This document shows positions 40,496 through 49,066 of a DNA stretch of 64,000 nt, one piece after another. The notes under the pieces were generated by a model. It saw only the letters and a program-made list of their open reading frames with translations. It was not told the DNA's origin and searched no databases. The stretch lies in assembly GCF_004324755.1 (NCBI RefSeq), contig NZ_SDMQ01000005.1, forward strand, positions 62,001 to 126,000. The letters run 5' to 3'. How positions within the stretch are numbered: position 1 is the stretch's first letter; each line of letters starts with the position of its first letter. Source of the DNA: Propioniciclava sinopodophylli (GTDB lineage: Bacteria; Actinomycetota; Actinomycetes; Propionibacteriales; Propionibacteriaceae). A program made the translations under genes and the position numbers.

Positions 40496-41455
40496 CTAGG
40501 GCACCTCGGCGCCCGCTGCCTCGGGTGCGCGCCGCAGGCGCGTGGTGTCGCGCAGGTTGCCCGCCTGGACTGCGGCGACGCCGGTGATGAGCACCGCGCC
40601 CCCCAGCAGCTGGACCGCCCCGGGGAGTTCCCCCAAAAGCAGCCACGCCCACGCCACGGCGAAGACGACCTCGGTCAGCCCCACGAAGCTCGCCACCGTC
40701 GGGCCGAGCTGGCGCGCGGCCACGAACCCGGTGACGTAGGCCAGGGCCGCGGCGACGATGGCCAGCTCCAGCAGCGGCACCCACCACGGCAGCGGCGTCC
40801 CGAACATGACGACGTCGTTGGTGGTCGCCCGCAGGGGCACCAGACCGACCAGCCCCGAGACCAGCAGCGCCAGTGCGCCGACACCCAGGCCGGCGGCCAC
40901 GAAGGCGATGGGCGGGATGTCGGCGGTCTCGGCGGACACGATGAAGTACGTCGCCATCCCGGTGGCGGCGAACAGCGCCCACGCCACGCCGCGCAGGTCG
41001 GCCCCGGCGAGGTCGGCCGGGTTCAGGATGACCGCGAGCCCCGCCACCGCCACGACCATGCCGGTGAGCGTCATCGGGCCCGGACGCCGCCGCGTGCGCG
41101 CCCACACCCACAGCACGACGAGGACGACGCCGAGGTACTCCAGCATCAGCGCGATGCCGACCTCGATGAAGGTGATGGCGTTGAAGTAGGCCACCTGGAC
41201 GGCCGCGCCGCCGAGCAGGCCGTAGGCGAGGATCGGCCGCAACTTGGTGCGCAGCATCCCCCACTGCCCCGCCAAGGACGTCGCGGCCAGCGGCCAGAGC
41301 ACGAACGACGCCAGCCCCAGCCGGACGAGGACGGCCGCCGCCGGCGACCAACCGGCCTCCATGAGCGGGCGGGCGAACGACCCCGATGTGGCGAACATGG
41401 CGGCGGACGCCAACGCCACGGCGAGGCCGGCGGCGCGAACCCCCGGCCGTTCCAT
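40496..41455 (-). CDS. EamA/DMT-superfamily transporter
   Basis: This 319-residue protein has ten membrane helices arranged as two five-helix EamA repeats, starting AVALASAAMFATSGSFARPL. The second repeat starts near LRGVAWALFAATGMATYFIV. The RhaT/EamA feature FAVAWAWLLLGELPGAVQLL appears near residue 270. It probably exports a small metabolite. Its ATG overlaps the stop of the upstream racemase-like gene (TGATG), suggesting that the two act together on an amino acid; that is inference. Confidence 0.88.
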   Translation of the reverse strand: MERPGVRAAGLAVALASAAMFATSGSFARPLMEAGWSPAAAVLVRLGLASFVLWPLAATSLAGQWGMLRTKLRPILAYGLLGGAAVQVAYFNAITFIEVGIALMLEYLGVVLVVLWVWARTRRRPGPMTLTGMVVAVAGLAVILNPADLAGADLRGVAWALFAATGMATYFIVSAETADIPPIAFVAAGLGVGALALLVSGLVGLVPLRATTNDVVMFGTPLPWWVPLLELAIVAAALAYVTGFVAARQLGPTVASFVGLTEVVFAVAWAWLLLGELPGAVQLLGGAVLITGVAAVQAGNLRDTTRLRRAPEAAGAEVP

Positions 41456-42507
41456 CAGGCGTTCATCCCCCGGGCGGCGACGGCCCAGCGGTCGACGAGC
41501 CGCCCCTGCTCCAGCACGGTGTACTCGTCGACGAGGTTGACGGCGTTGCAGGCGTGGTTGGGCACGACGCGGACGGTCGAGCCCAGCGGGGGCAGCGCCT
41601 CACCGAACAGGTCGGCCACCGCGTGGTGCTCCGACAGGATGACGATGCGGGCATCCGGATGGTCGAGCAGGCGCCCGAAGCCGGACGCCCACGCCGGGCG
41701 GTCGGCGCCGAGCACCTTGGAGCCGGAGTCGAGCACAAGGCGTCCGCCCGCGTGACTGACGACGGTCGCGTGGCAGGTCAGGGCGACCTGCTCGGGGGTG
41801 CAGGCACCGAGCTCCCACTGCTGGGCGTCGTTGAAGACGTAGACGCCGGGCCTCGACTCGGTCAGGCCCGCGCCGGTCGCGGCCAGGCTCGGACTGGAAC
41901 CGCCCGAGACCACCCGGGCCACCAAGCCGGCGTCGCGGAACGACGCGACAGCGGTGGCGAGCGCCTCGGCCTCCTGCCCGGCCGCCGCCTCGCGTCCGCC
42001 CGGAACGTAGCTGTGGCCCGGGAACGTGAACACGCCCACCACGTCGAGGCCCTCGCTGGCCGCGACCGCGGCCAGCTCGCCCGCGTCGGCCGGGACGACG
42101 CCCGAGCGGTGGTGCCCCGAGTCGATCTCGACCAGTCCGGTCACGCCGATGCCGACCAGTCCCCGGGCGGCGGCGAGGGAGTCGAAGCCGACCCGGACGG
42201 TGGCGCGTTCGGCCAGGCGCCGGACGCGCAGGCGACGCTCCTCGTCCAACCACAGCGGGTAGGCGATGAACAGGTCGTCGAAGCCGGACTGGGCGAAGAC
42301 CTCGGCCTCCCCCACGGTGGCGACGGTCAGGCCGCTGACGCCGGCGTCCTCCTGCCGGTGGGCGATCTCGGGGCTCTTGTGCGTCTTCGCGTGCGGGCGC
42401 AGGGCCAGGCCGCGGTCATCGGCCCACGCGGCGACACGCTCGATGTTCGCATCCAGCACCGTGGCGTCGACGGCCAGGAACGGCGTCGGGGGCAGGAAGG
42501 CACGCAT
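41455..42507 (-). CDS. Fold-type III PLP enzyme (alanine racemase N-like / D-threonine aldolase family)
   Basis: This 350-residue protein has the PLP Lys in LRPHAKTHKSPEIAHRQ near residue 36, VGEAEVFAQSGFDDLFIAYP near residue 65, a GGSSPS phosphate-binding turn near residue 203, and the metal-binding PNHACNAVNLVDEY motif near the C-terminus (His and Cys, the D-serine dehydratase-like domain). It therefore acts on a D-amino acid or racemises one. The reaction (D-serine deaminase, D-threonine aldolase or other) cannot be chosen. It is cotranscribed with the EamA transporter. Confidence 0.85.
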   Translation of the reverse strand: MRAFLPPTPFLAVDATVLDANIERVAAWADDRGLALRPHAKTHKSPEIAHRQEDAGVSGLTVATVGEAEVFAQSGFDDLFIAYPLWLDEERRLRVRRLAERATVRVGFDSLAAARGLVGIGVTGLVEIDSGHHRSGVVPADAGELAAVAASEGLDVVGVFTFPGHSYVPGGREAAAGQEAEALATAVASFRDAGLVARVVSGGSSPSLAATGAGLTESRPGVYVFNDAQQWELGACTPEQVALTCHATVVSHAGGRLVLDSGSKVLGADRPAWASGFGRLLDHPDARIVILSEHHAVADLFGEALPPLGSTVRVVPNHACNAVNLVDEYTVLEQGRLVDRWAVAARGMNA

Positions 42508-42535
42508 GGGGCCACCGTAGCGGCTGGGCCGGGCC

Positions 42536-43822
42536 TCAGTCCGAGGCCGACGCTGCCCCGGACGGCAGGCGGTAGCGGGCGAACGCCGGGTACGCCAACG
42601 TGGCCAAGCCGAGCAGCACCAGCACGAGGACGCCGCCGCCGATCGTGGTGCAGGCGGTGCCGGCCACCTGGGCCGCGCCGCCGTGCAGGACGTCGGCGAT
42701 GCGGGGGCCGCCGACCACGACGACGATGAAGACGCCCTGGAGGCGTCCGCGCACCGCGTCGTCGGCCGCGGCGAGCAGAATCGACTGGCGGAAGGCCGCG
42801 GAGGCCATGTCCGCCGCACCTGCGGCTGCGAGCGCGGCGACGCCGAGCGCCAGCATGACCGGCTCGCTGAGGTGGGCCAACCCGACGGCCACGCCGAAAA
42901 CGGTGATCGCGGCCCCCCACGCCGCGATGCACCACAGCACCGCCGCTCCCGTGCGCCGCACGCGGGACACCCAGCCGCTGAAGACGCCGCCCACCACCGC
43001 GCCCGCCGGGATGGCCGCGAACAGCAGGGCGAACGCGAGCCCGCCCTCGGTGGGGCCGCCGAAGTCGAGGTTGGCGATCTGCGGAAACAGCGCGCGCGGC
43101 ATGCCGAAGATCATGGCGATGAGGTCCACGACGAAGGACATGAGCAGGATCGGGTGCAGGCGCAGGTAGGCCAACCCGTCGATGACGCTCCGAAGGCCCG
43201 GCGCGCCCTTGCCGGCCCCCTGCACCGGCAGGGGCGGCAGCGAGACGACCGCCCACAGCGTCGCGAACAGGAAGATCGTGTCGATTCCGTACAGCCAGGC
43301 GAAGCCGAGCACCGGGATCAGCGCTCCGCCCACGAGCGGGCCCGCGATGGCGCCCGCGGACATCACGGTCATGCCCAACGCGTTGGCGGAGGTCAGCTGA
43401 TCGGTGGGCAGCAGGACCGGCAGGATCGCCTGCCGGGCCGGCTGGTTGAGCGCGAAGCACGCCTGTTGCAGCGAGAACACCGTGAGCAGCAGCCACACGT
43501 TGGTGTTGCCGAGCAGCGACAGCGCCGTGAACAGCGCCGACGTGACGATGAGCCCGGTCGTGGTGCCCACCAGCAGGGTGCGGCGGTCCATGTGGTCGGC
43601 GAGCGCTCCGCCCCACAGGCCGAACACGACCAGCGGCACCAGACCGAACAGGCCGGTGAGCCCGACCATGGCCGAGGAGTGCGTGAGCGTCCAGATCTGG
43701 GCGGGCACGGCGACCACCGTGAGCTGCGCCCCGATGACGGTGACGATGTTGGCGACCCACAGCCGCCGGAAGGCGGGCGTCCGGAGCGGCCGGGTGTCGG
43801 CGAACAGGCCCCGCAGGCGCAC
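42536..43822 (-). CDS. MFS transporter (MFS_3/EntS-like)
   Basis: This 428-residue protein has 12 membrane segments. It starts RPLRTPAFRRLWVANIVTVI. The MFS loop ALADHMDRRTLLVGTT is near residue 74 and SLQQACFALNQPARQAILPV near residue 112, both typical of the MFS_3 group of drug or siderophore exporters. GTG 43822 overlaps the der stop (TAGTG), so it is part of the der-cmk operon. Substrate unknown. Confidence 0.85.
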   Translation of the reverse strand: MRLRGLFADTRPLRTPAFRRLWVANIVTVIGAQLTVVAVPAQIWTLTHSSAMVGLTGLFGLVPLVVFGLWGGALADHMDRRTLLVGTTTGLIVTSALFTALSLLGNTNVWLLLTVFSLQQACFALNQPARQAILPVLLPTDQLTSANALGMTVMSAGAIAGPLVGGALIPVLGFAWLYGIDTIFLFATLWAVVSLPPLPVQGAGKGAPGLRSVIDGLAYLRLHPILLMSFVVDLIAMIFGMPRALFPQIANLDFGGPTEGGLAFALLFAAIPAGAVVGGVFSGWVSRVRRTGAAVLWCIAAWGAAITVFGVAVGLAHLSEPVMLALGVAALAAAGAADMASAAFRQSILLAAADDAVRGRLQGVFIVVVVGGPRIADVLHGGAAQVAGTACTTIGGGVLVLVLLGLATLAYPAFARYRLPSGAASASD

Positions 43823-45144
43823 TACCGGCTGCGCTTCTCCCGGGCGCGGACCTCGACCGCTACCGGGGAACCCACGAAGCCGAACTCCTCGCGCAGGCGG
43901 CGCTCCACGAAGCGCTCGTACTGCGGGTCCAGGCGGCCGGAGGTGAACAGCACGAAGGTCGGCGGGCAGTTCTGCGCCTGGGTGCCGAACAGGATGCGCG
44001 GCTGCTTGCCCGAGCGCACCGGGTGCGGGTGGGCGGCGGCGACGCGTCCCAGGAACGAGTTCAGTTGGCCGGTGCTGACGCGGGTCTCCCAGCCCTCGAG
44101 CGCGGCGTCGATGGCCTTCTTGAGCTTGTCGACGTTGCGGCCGGTCAGCGCGGAGATGTTGACGTGCGGCGCCCACCCGAAGGCGTGGATGTCGCGCTCG
44201 ATCTCGCGCTCGAGGTAGCGGCGGCGCTCGTCGTCTGTCAGGTCCCACTTGTTGTAGGCGATGACCATCGCCTTGCCGGCCTCCTCGACCATGGTGAGGA
44301 TCTTGAGGTCCTGGTCGGAGATGGTCTCAGCCGCGTCGATGACGACCACGCACACCTCGGCGCGCTCGATGGCCTGCTGGGTGCGCAGCGACGCGTAGTA
44401 CTCGTGGCCGGACGCCTCCTTGACGCGGCGGCGCAGGCCGGCGGTGTCGATGAAGCGGTAGACCTCTCCCCCGAGCTCGACCAGCTCGTCGACGGGGTCG
44501 ACCGTCGTGCCCGACGCGTTGTCGACCACCGAGCGCTGCTGGCCCGACAGCTTGTTGAGCAGCGAGCTCTTGCCGACGTTCGGCTTGCCGACGATGGCGA
44601 CCCGGCGCGGCCCGCCGACTTCCTCGTAGTTCGCAGACGGCGCCTCGGGCAGGGCCGTGAGGATGGCGTCCAGCAGGTCTCCGGAGCCGCGGCCGTGGAG
44701 GGCCGAGACGGGGTACGGCTCCCCCAGCCCCAGGTTCCACATGGCGGCGGCCTCGGCCTCGAGGCGCTGGTCGTCGACCTTGTTGGCGGCCAGCACGACG
44801 GGCTTGCCGGAGCGGCGCAGCACGCGGACGACGGCCTCGTCCTCGTCGGTGATGCCGACGGTGGCGTCCACGACGAACAGGACCGCGTCCGCCGCGCCGA
44901 TGGCCAGCTCGGCCTGCTCGGCGATGCGGGCGGCCATGCCGTCGGCGTCGCTGACCCAGCCGCCGGTGTCGACGATGATGAAGTCGCGGCCGTTCCAGGA
45001 TGCGTCGTAGCTGACGCGGTCGCGGGTCACGCCCGGCAGGTCCTGCACGACGGCCTCGCGGCGTCCGATGATGCGGTTGACCATCAGGGACTTGCCCACG
45101 TTCGGGCGTCCCACCACCGCAAGGACGGGCTTGGTCTCGGTCAC
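43822..45144 (-). CDS. der: Ribosome biogenesis GTPase Der (EngA)
   Basis: This essential double GTPase acts in 50S subunit assembly. The 440-residue protein has two G domains: G1 GRPNVGKS near residue 11, DTGGW near residue 56 and NKVD near 118; and a second G1 GKPNVGKSS near residue 182, with DTAGLRRR and NKWD. The KH-like C-terminal domain ends with [20 protein letters not shown]. In the first G1, the residue after GKS is Leu rather than the usual Thr. GTG 45144 overlaps the cmk stop (GTGA). Confidence 0.95.
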   Translation of the reverse strand: MTETKPVLAVVGRPNVGKSLMVNRIIGRREAVVQDLPGVTRDRVSYDASWNGRDFIIVDTGGWVSDADGMAARIAEQAELAIGAADAVLFVVDATVGITDEDEAVVRVLRRSGKPVVLAANKVDDQRLEAEAAAMWNLGLGEPYPVSALHGRGSGDLLDAILTALPEAPSANYEEVGGPRRVAIVGKPNVGKSSLLNKLSGQQRSVVDNASGTTVDPVDELVELGGEVYRFIDTAGLRRRVKEASGHEYYASLRTQQAIERAEVCVVVIDAAETISDQDLKILTMVEEAGKAMVIAYNKWDLTDDERRRYLEREIERDIHAFGWAPHVNISALTGRNVDKLKKAIDAALEGWETRVSTGQLNSFLGRVAAAHPHPVRSGKQPRILFGTQAQNCPPTFVLFTSGRLDPQYERFVERRLREEFGFVGSPVAVEVRAREKRSR

Positions 45145-45812
45145 GGGTGGGCCTCCTCGGCCAGGCTGGTGATGGCGTCGACGACCTCGGCCGGGGTCAT
45201 GTCGGACGTGTCGAGCAGGTGGACGCCCTCGGCGGCCGTCTGGAACTCGACGAGTTTGGAGTCGTCCCGGTCGCGGCGCAGCACCTGGTCGCGGAGCTGC
45301 TCCTCGGTGAGCTTGCCTGCCATGTCCCCCGCGCGGCGACGCAGGCGCGCCTCGGGCGAGGCGGTGAGCAGGACGCGCACGTCGGCGTCCGGGTAGACGA
45401 CGGTGGTGATGTCGCGGCCCTCGGCGACGCAGCCGCGCGGGTCGGCGTCCATGAGGGCGCGCTGGCGGCGCACCAGGTCGGCGCGGCACTCGGGGATGGT
45501 GGAGACCGCCGACACGTTCTGGGCCGTGCGGGGCTCGCGGATCTGCTCGGTGACGTCGCGCCCGTTGACCCGCACCCAGCTCTCGTCGGGGTCGAGGCTC
45601 AGCTCGATGACAGCGCCGCTGGTGGCCGCGATCACCGCGGCGGTGTCGTCGGGGCGGACGCCGGCGTCCAGGAACGCGACGGCCACGGCGCGGTACATCG
45701 CGCCGGTGTCGAGGTAGGACAGCCCGAGCCGACGGGCCACCGCGCGGGCGGTCGTCGACTTGCCGGACCCACTGGGTCCGTCGATGGCGATCACGAGGCG
45801 GTCTACGGGCAC
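45141..45812 (-). CDS. cmk: Cytidylate kinase
   Basis: CMP/dCMP kinase is 223 residues. The P-loop [15 protein letters not shown] is at about residue 12, followed by [12 protein letters not shown] (substrate site). [20 protein letters not shown] and [20 protein letters not shown] lie in the middle, and the LID has RDRDDSK near residue 183. It comes between tyrA and der, the usual actinobacterial order. Start GTG 45812. Confidence 0.95.
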   Translation of the reverse strand: MPVDRLVIAIDGPSGSGKSTTARAVARRLGLSYLDTGAMYRAVAVAFLDAGVRPDDTAAVIAATSGAVIELSLDPDESWVRVNGRDVTEQIREPRTAQNVSAVSTIPECRADLVRRQRALMDADPRGCVAEGRDITTVVYPDADVRVLLTASPEARLRRRAGDMAGKLTEEQLRDQVLRRDRDDSKLVEFQTAAEGVHLLDTSDMTPAEVVDAITSLAEEAHP

Positions 45813-45879
45813 CGGGGCAGTCTACCGGCGCCCGACGTTCGCTCGGACCACGGCGCCCCCTCCCCCGTGGGGCGCTGCG

Positions 45880-46950
45880 CTAGGGGCGCCGGACGTTCCA
45901 GCCCGCCGCGGTCATCGCCGCGGACAGCGGTTCGGCGGCGTCCGCCTCGACGTGCACAGCCAACCAGCCGCGCTCGGCCTGGGTGTCGTGGTCGATGGTG
46001 ACGTCCTCGACGTTCACCCCGGCGGCCTCGACGTCGGCGAACAGGCGCGCGAGCGAGCCGGGGGCGTCCGGGATCTCGATGACCACCTCGGCCCAGTCGG
46101 CCGGCAGTGAGCCGTGCTTGCCCGGGATCGCCCGGGTGCCGGTGCGCCCGCGGTCGAGGAACGCCTCCACGGCGTCCGGGTCGTCGATGGCCTCGATCAG
46201 CTTGCCGAGGTCGGCGTGGAGCTCTTGAAGCTCGATGCGCAGGGCCCGGTGGTTGGCGGAGATGATCTGGCGCCACAGCTTGGGGTCGCCGCCGGCGATG
46301 CGGGTGACGTCGCGCAGCCCCTGGCCCGCGAGGGTGAGGTGCTCGGCCGGCAGGTCGAGCAGGCCCCCGGCGACCAAGGCGCTCATCAGCTGCGGCACGT
46401 GGGAGACCTGGCCGACGGCCTCGTCGTGGTGCTGGGCCGCCATGGTGGTGAGACGCGCGCCACACAGCTCGGCGACCTTGCGCACGACCAGAACCGACTG
46501 GGCCGCGGACGTGTCGTGGGGCGTGATCACCCAGGTGCGGTCCTCGAAGAGGTCGGCGCGGGCGGTGATGGGGCCGTCCTTGGCCGAGCCGGCCATCGGG
46601 TGGGACCCGCAGTAGCGGGCGAGGTCGGCGCCGGTAGCGCGCAGCGCAGCCAAAACGACGCCCTTGACCGACCCGACGTCGGTGATCGTGGCGTTCGGGA
46701 AGCGTTGGAGCGCCTCGAAGATGACCCCGGACAAGGCCTGGGGCGGCGTGGCGACGACGACGAGGCGGACGGCGTCGGCGTCCACCGGCTCGACCGTGCC
46801 CGCGCCGCGGGAGGCGGCGACGAGAGCGTGGGAGCGGCGCTTGTCCTCCAGGTGCACCTCGACGCCGGCGCGGGTCAGCGCCATCGCGACGGACGCGCCG
46901 ACCAGGCCGGTGCCGATCACGAGCGCCGGGCTGAGGCTGACCTCGATCAC
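45880..46950 (-). CDS. tyrA: Prephenate dehydrogenase with ACT domain
   Basis: This enzyme converts prephenate to 4-hydroxyphenylpyruvate in tyrosine synthesis. The 356-residue protein has the NAD motif GTGLVGASVAMALTRAG near residue 13, ITDVGSVKG near residue 90, CGSHPMAGSAKDG near residue 114 (catalytic His), and HHDEAVGQVSHVPQLMSALV near residue 169. A C-terminal ACT domain (about 290-350; EIPDAPGSLARLFADVEAAG) suggests feedback control by an amino acid. ATG 46950 overlaps the pup stop (ATGA). Confidence 0.93.
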   Translation of the reverse strand: MIEVSLSPALVIGTGLVGASVAMALTRAGVEVHLEDKRRSHALVAASRGAGTVEPVDADAVRLVVVATPPQALSGVIFEALQRFPNATITDVGSVKGVVLAALRATGADLARYCGSHPMAGSAKDGPITARADLFEDRTWVITPHDTSAAQSVLVVRKVAELCGARLTTMAAQHHDEAVGQVSHVPQLMSALVAGGLLDLPAEHLTLAGQGLRDVTRIAGGDPKLWRQIISANHRALRIELQELHADLGKLIEAIDDPDAVEAFLDRGRTGTRAIPGKHGSLPADWAEVVIEIPDAPGSLARLFADVEAAGVNVEDVTIDHDTQAERGWLAVHVEADAAEPLSAAMTAAGWNVRRP

Positions 46951-47129
46951 TGGCCGCCCTTCTGCACGAAGCCCTTCACGTACTCCTCGGCGTCCGACTC
47001 CAGGACGAGGTCGATCTCATCCAGCAGCGCGTCGAGGTCGGCGGTCTGCTCGTGTGAGGCCACCAGGGGCGCCGTCGCCTCGTCACGCTGCGTGGACGCG
47101 CCGCGTTGACGCTGGATGCGCTCGCTCAT
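46947..47129 (-). CDS. pup: Prokaryotic ubiquitin-like protein Pup
   Basis: This 60-residue, disordered and acidic protein ends LDALLDEIDLVLESDAEEYV, then KGFVQKGGQ. The C-terminal Gly-Gly-Gln means it must be deamidated to Glu by Dop before ligation to lysines by PafA. Residues 21-58 form the helix that binds the ARC/Mpa coiled coil. Stop and start overlaps tie it to dop upstream and tyrA downstream. The usual proteasome genes do not follow it. Confidence 0.96.
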   Translation of the reverse strand: MSERIQRQRGASTQRDEATAPLVASHEQTADLDALLDEIDLVLESDAEEYVKGFVQKGGQ

Positions 47130-48502
47130 GGATCCCTCCGGTCGTGGCTGCGGGCGAGTCTATCGGCGCTCGCGCCCGGCTCCGCCCCGGCAGCCGTGTG
47201 CCGGAACGGGTCCGGCATGCGCAGCGGGTGCAGGGCCCCCGCCGAGCCGCGGACGAGCAACGAGTCCCACCCGGCGGCCACGACGTGGTCGACGTGCTCC
47301 CGCACCCACGTGCCGCGGGTGTGCGCGCGGGTGTCCGTCGGCGGCGTGACCATGGCTGCCTCGACCGGCCCGGGCGCCGGCCCGGGGCGGAGGCGTCCGG
47401 CCGCCTGGAGCCGCTCGGCGAGGCCGCGCTCCCCCAGCTCCGCCCACGCGAGGTCGACCTGGGCGAGCTTGGGGTGGTCCCAGCCCAGGCCCCCGCGGGC
47501 GCGATATCCCTCCAACAGCGTCAGCTTGGCGGCCCAGTCGAGCCGGTCGGCGACGCCGGTGGGGCCGCTCGTCGCCAGGTCGTCCAACACCGCGCCCCAC
47601 GCCGCGAGCAGGGCGTCCGCCTCGGGGAACGCGGTGCGCTCGGCGTACGCGGCCGCGGCGTCCAGCAGGAGCCGCTGCACGTGCAGGGCGCTCCCGGTGC
47701 CCCCGCCCGCGAGGGCCAGCGGCTCGCTGAGGGTGAGGTCGCGGCTCACCGTCCGGAACGCCGCCACCGGGTCGGCGAGGCGAACGGGCGGCAGCGCACG
47801 CGCCTCGAGCACAGCCAGGCACAGCCCGAGGACGCCCAGCTTCAGCCAGGTCGCGAAGGGCGACCGGGTGGCGTCCCCGGCGATGACATGCAGGCGGCGC
47901 CAGTCGCGGGGCAGGGCGTGCGGCTCGTCGCGGGTGTTGACGATGCCGCGGCGCTGGGTGGTGTCCAGCCCGGAGACTTGCTCGAAGAAGTCCGCGCGCT
48001 GCGACAGCTGGAACCCGGGCCGGTCCGAGGCCGGACCGATGCCCACGCGTCCGGCCCCGGCCAGGAGCACGCGCGTGACCAGCAGGGTCGGGAGCGCTTC
48101 CTCCACCAGTGCCCAGTCGGTGGAGCGGCGCAGCAGGTAGTTCTCGTGGTAGCCGTAGGTCTGGCCCTTGCCGTCGGTGTTGTTCCTGAAGACCCGCACG
48201 GGGGTGCCCAGGGCGTTCGACACGGCGGCCGCGGCTTCGGCGACGATGCGGTCGCCGGCCAGTTCCCAGACCAGCGCGTCCGTGGGCGAGGTCGTCTCGG
48301 GGGTGCAGTACTCCGGGTGTCCGTGGTCGACGTAGAAGCGCCCTCCGTTGCCGAGCATGCGGTGCCGGGAGTCCTCGACGACGGGGGTGGCCGGGACGCC
48401 GCAGGCCTCCACCACCAAGGACGACAGGGCGTGCGCGTCGAGGTCCGGACGCCCGGGCGCAGCGATGCCGTACTCCGTCTCGGTCCCCAGGAGCAGCGGC
48501 AT
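47126..48502 (-). CDS. dop: Pup deamidase/depupylase Dop
   Basis: This 458-residue carboxylate-amine/ammonia ligase-fold enzyme prepares Pup by deamidation and removes it from targets. Landmarks are MPLLLGTETEYGIAAPGRPD (ATP/metal site), GNGGRFYVDHGHPEYCTPET near residue 51, RVFRNNTDGKGQTYGYHENY near residue 102, and NTRDEPHALPRDWRRLHVIA near residue 183. Position directly before pup, with an ATGA overlap, identifies it as Dop rather than the ligase PafA, which is not in the window. Confidence 0.92.
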   Translation of the reverse strand: MPLLLGTETEYGIAAPGRPDLDAHALSSLVVEACGVPATPVVEDSRHRMLGNGGRFYVDHGHPEYCTPETTSPTDALVWELAGDRIVAEAAAAVSNALGTPVRVFRNNTDGKGQTYGYHENYLLRRSTDWALVEEALPTLLVTRVLLAGAGRVGIGPASDRPGFQLSQRADFFEQVSGLDTTQRRGIVNTRDEPHALPRDWRRLHVIAGDATRSPFATWLKLGVLGLCLAVLEARALPPVRLADPVAAFRTVSRDLTLSEPLALAGGGTGSALHVQRLLLDAAAAYAERTAFPEADALLAAWGAVLDDLATSGPTGVADRLDWAAKLTLLEGYRARGGLGWDHPKLAQVDLAWAELGERGLAERLQAAGRLRPGPAPGPVEAAMVTPPTDTRAHTRGTWVREHVDHVVAAGWDSLLVRGSAGALHPLRMPDPFRHTAAGAEPGASADRLARSHDRRDP

Positions 48503-48562
48503 GCGGGCATTGTCGCAGGCGGCCGCTACGCTGGCGCGAAACCGGACCTGCGAAGGGGTGTC

Positions 48563-48979
48563 ATGAGCCGCATTCTCGCGATCGTCTCCGACCTGGCGCT
48601 GGTGGTGGTCTTCGTCATGATCGGGCGCGCCTCCCACGCCGAACCGCTCGACATGGAGGGCATCCAGCGCACCGCGCTGCCGTTCCTGGCCGGCACCCTG
48701 ATGGCGTGGATCGGCTTCCTGCTCAAGCGGCACTCCGGCCTGACGCTGGTCAACGGCGTGTTCGTGTGGGCGATGACGGTGGTGCTCGGCATCTTGTTCC
48801 GCCTGCTGCTGGGTGACACCGCCGAGTTCAGCTTCGTCCTCGTCACCGCCGCCGTGCTGGCCGCCTTCCTCATCGGCTGGCGCGCTGTCGTGTGGTTGGT
48901 CCGGCGCAACCGGCCGGAGCAGCCCAGGGCCAAGGACCCGCGCCGCTCCGGCAACCCCGCCAAGCGCAACGCCGGCTAG
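48563..48979 (+). CDS. DUF3054 family membrane protein
   Basis: This 138-residue protein has four membrane helices: ILAIVSDLALVVVFVMIGRA, then TALPFLAGTLMAWIGFLL, GVFVWAMTVVLGILFRLLLG, and AAVLAAFLIGWRAVVWLVRR. It matches the DUF3054 plan, function unknown. A charged tail (PRAKDPRRSGNPAKRNAG) follows. It is a plus-strand gene set between dop and ARC, which face the other way. A ribosome site GAAGGGG lies 5 nt before ATG 48563. Confidence 0.85.
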   Translation: MSRILAIVSDLALVVVFVMIGRASHAEPLDMEGIQRTALPFLAGTLMAWIGFLLKRHSGLTLVNGVFVWAMTVVLGILFRLLLGDTAEFSFVLVTAAVLAAFLIGWRAVVWLVRRNRPEQPRAKDPRRSGNPAKRNAG

Positions 48980-49066
48980 CAGCAGCCGAAGCGGAGGGCG
49001 CACTCCCAGTGCCTGCGCGCGACCCTCTTCCGGCAGGGCGCAACGGCGTCACGGATCGAGTGCGAG

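Noticed and set aside
43822-45144. Der first G1 motif GKS followed by Leu as a possible inactivating change
   Set aside because: The essential GKS is intact; the next position tolerates variation.
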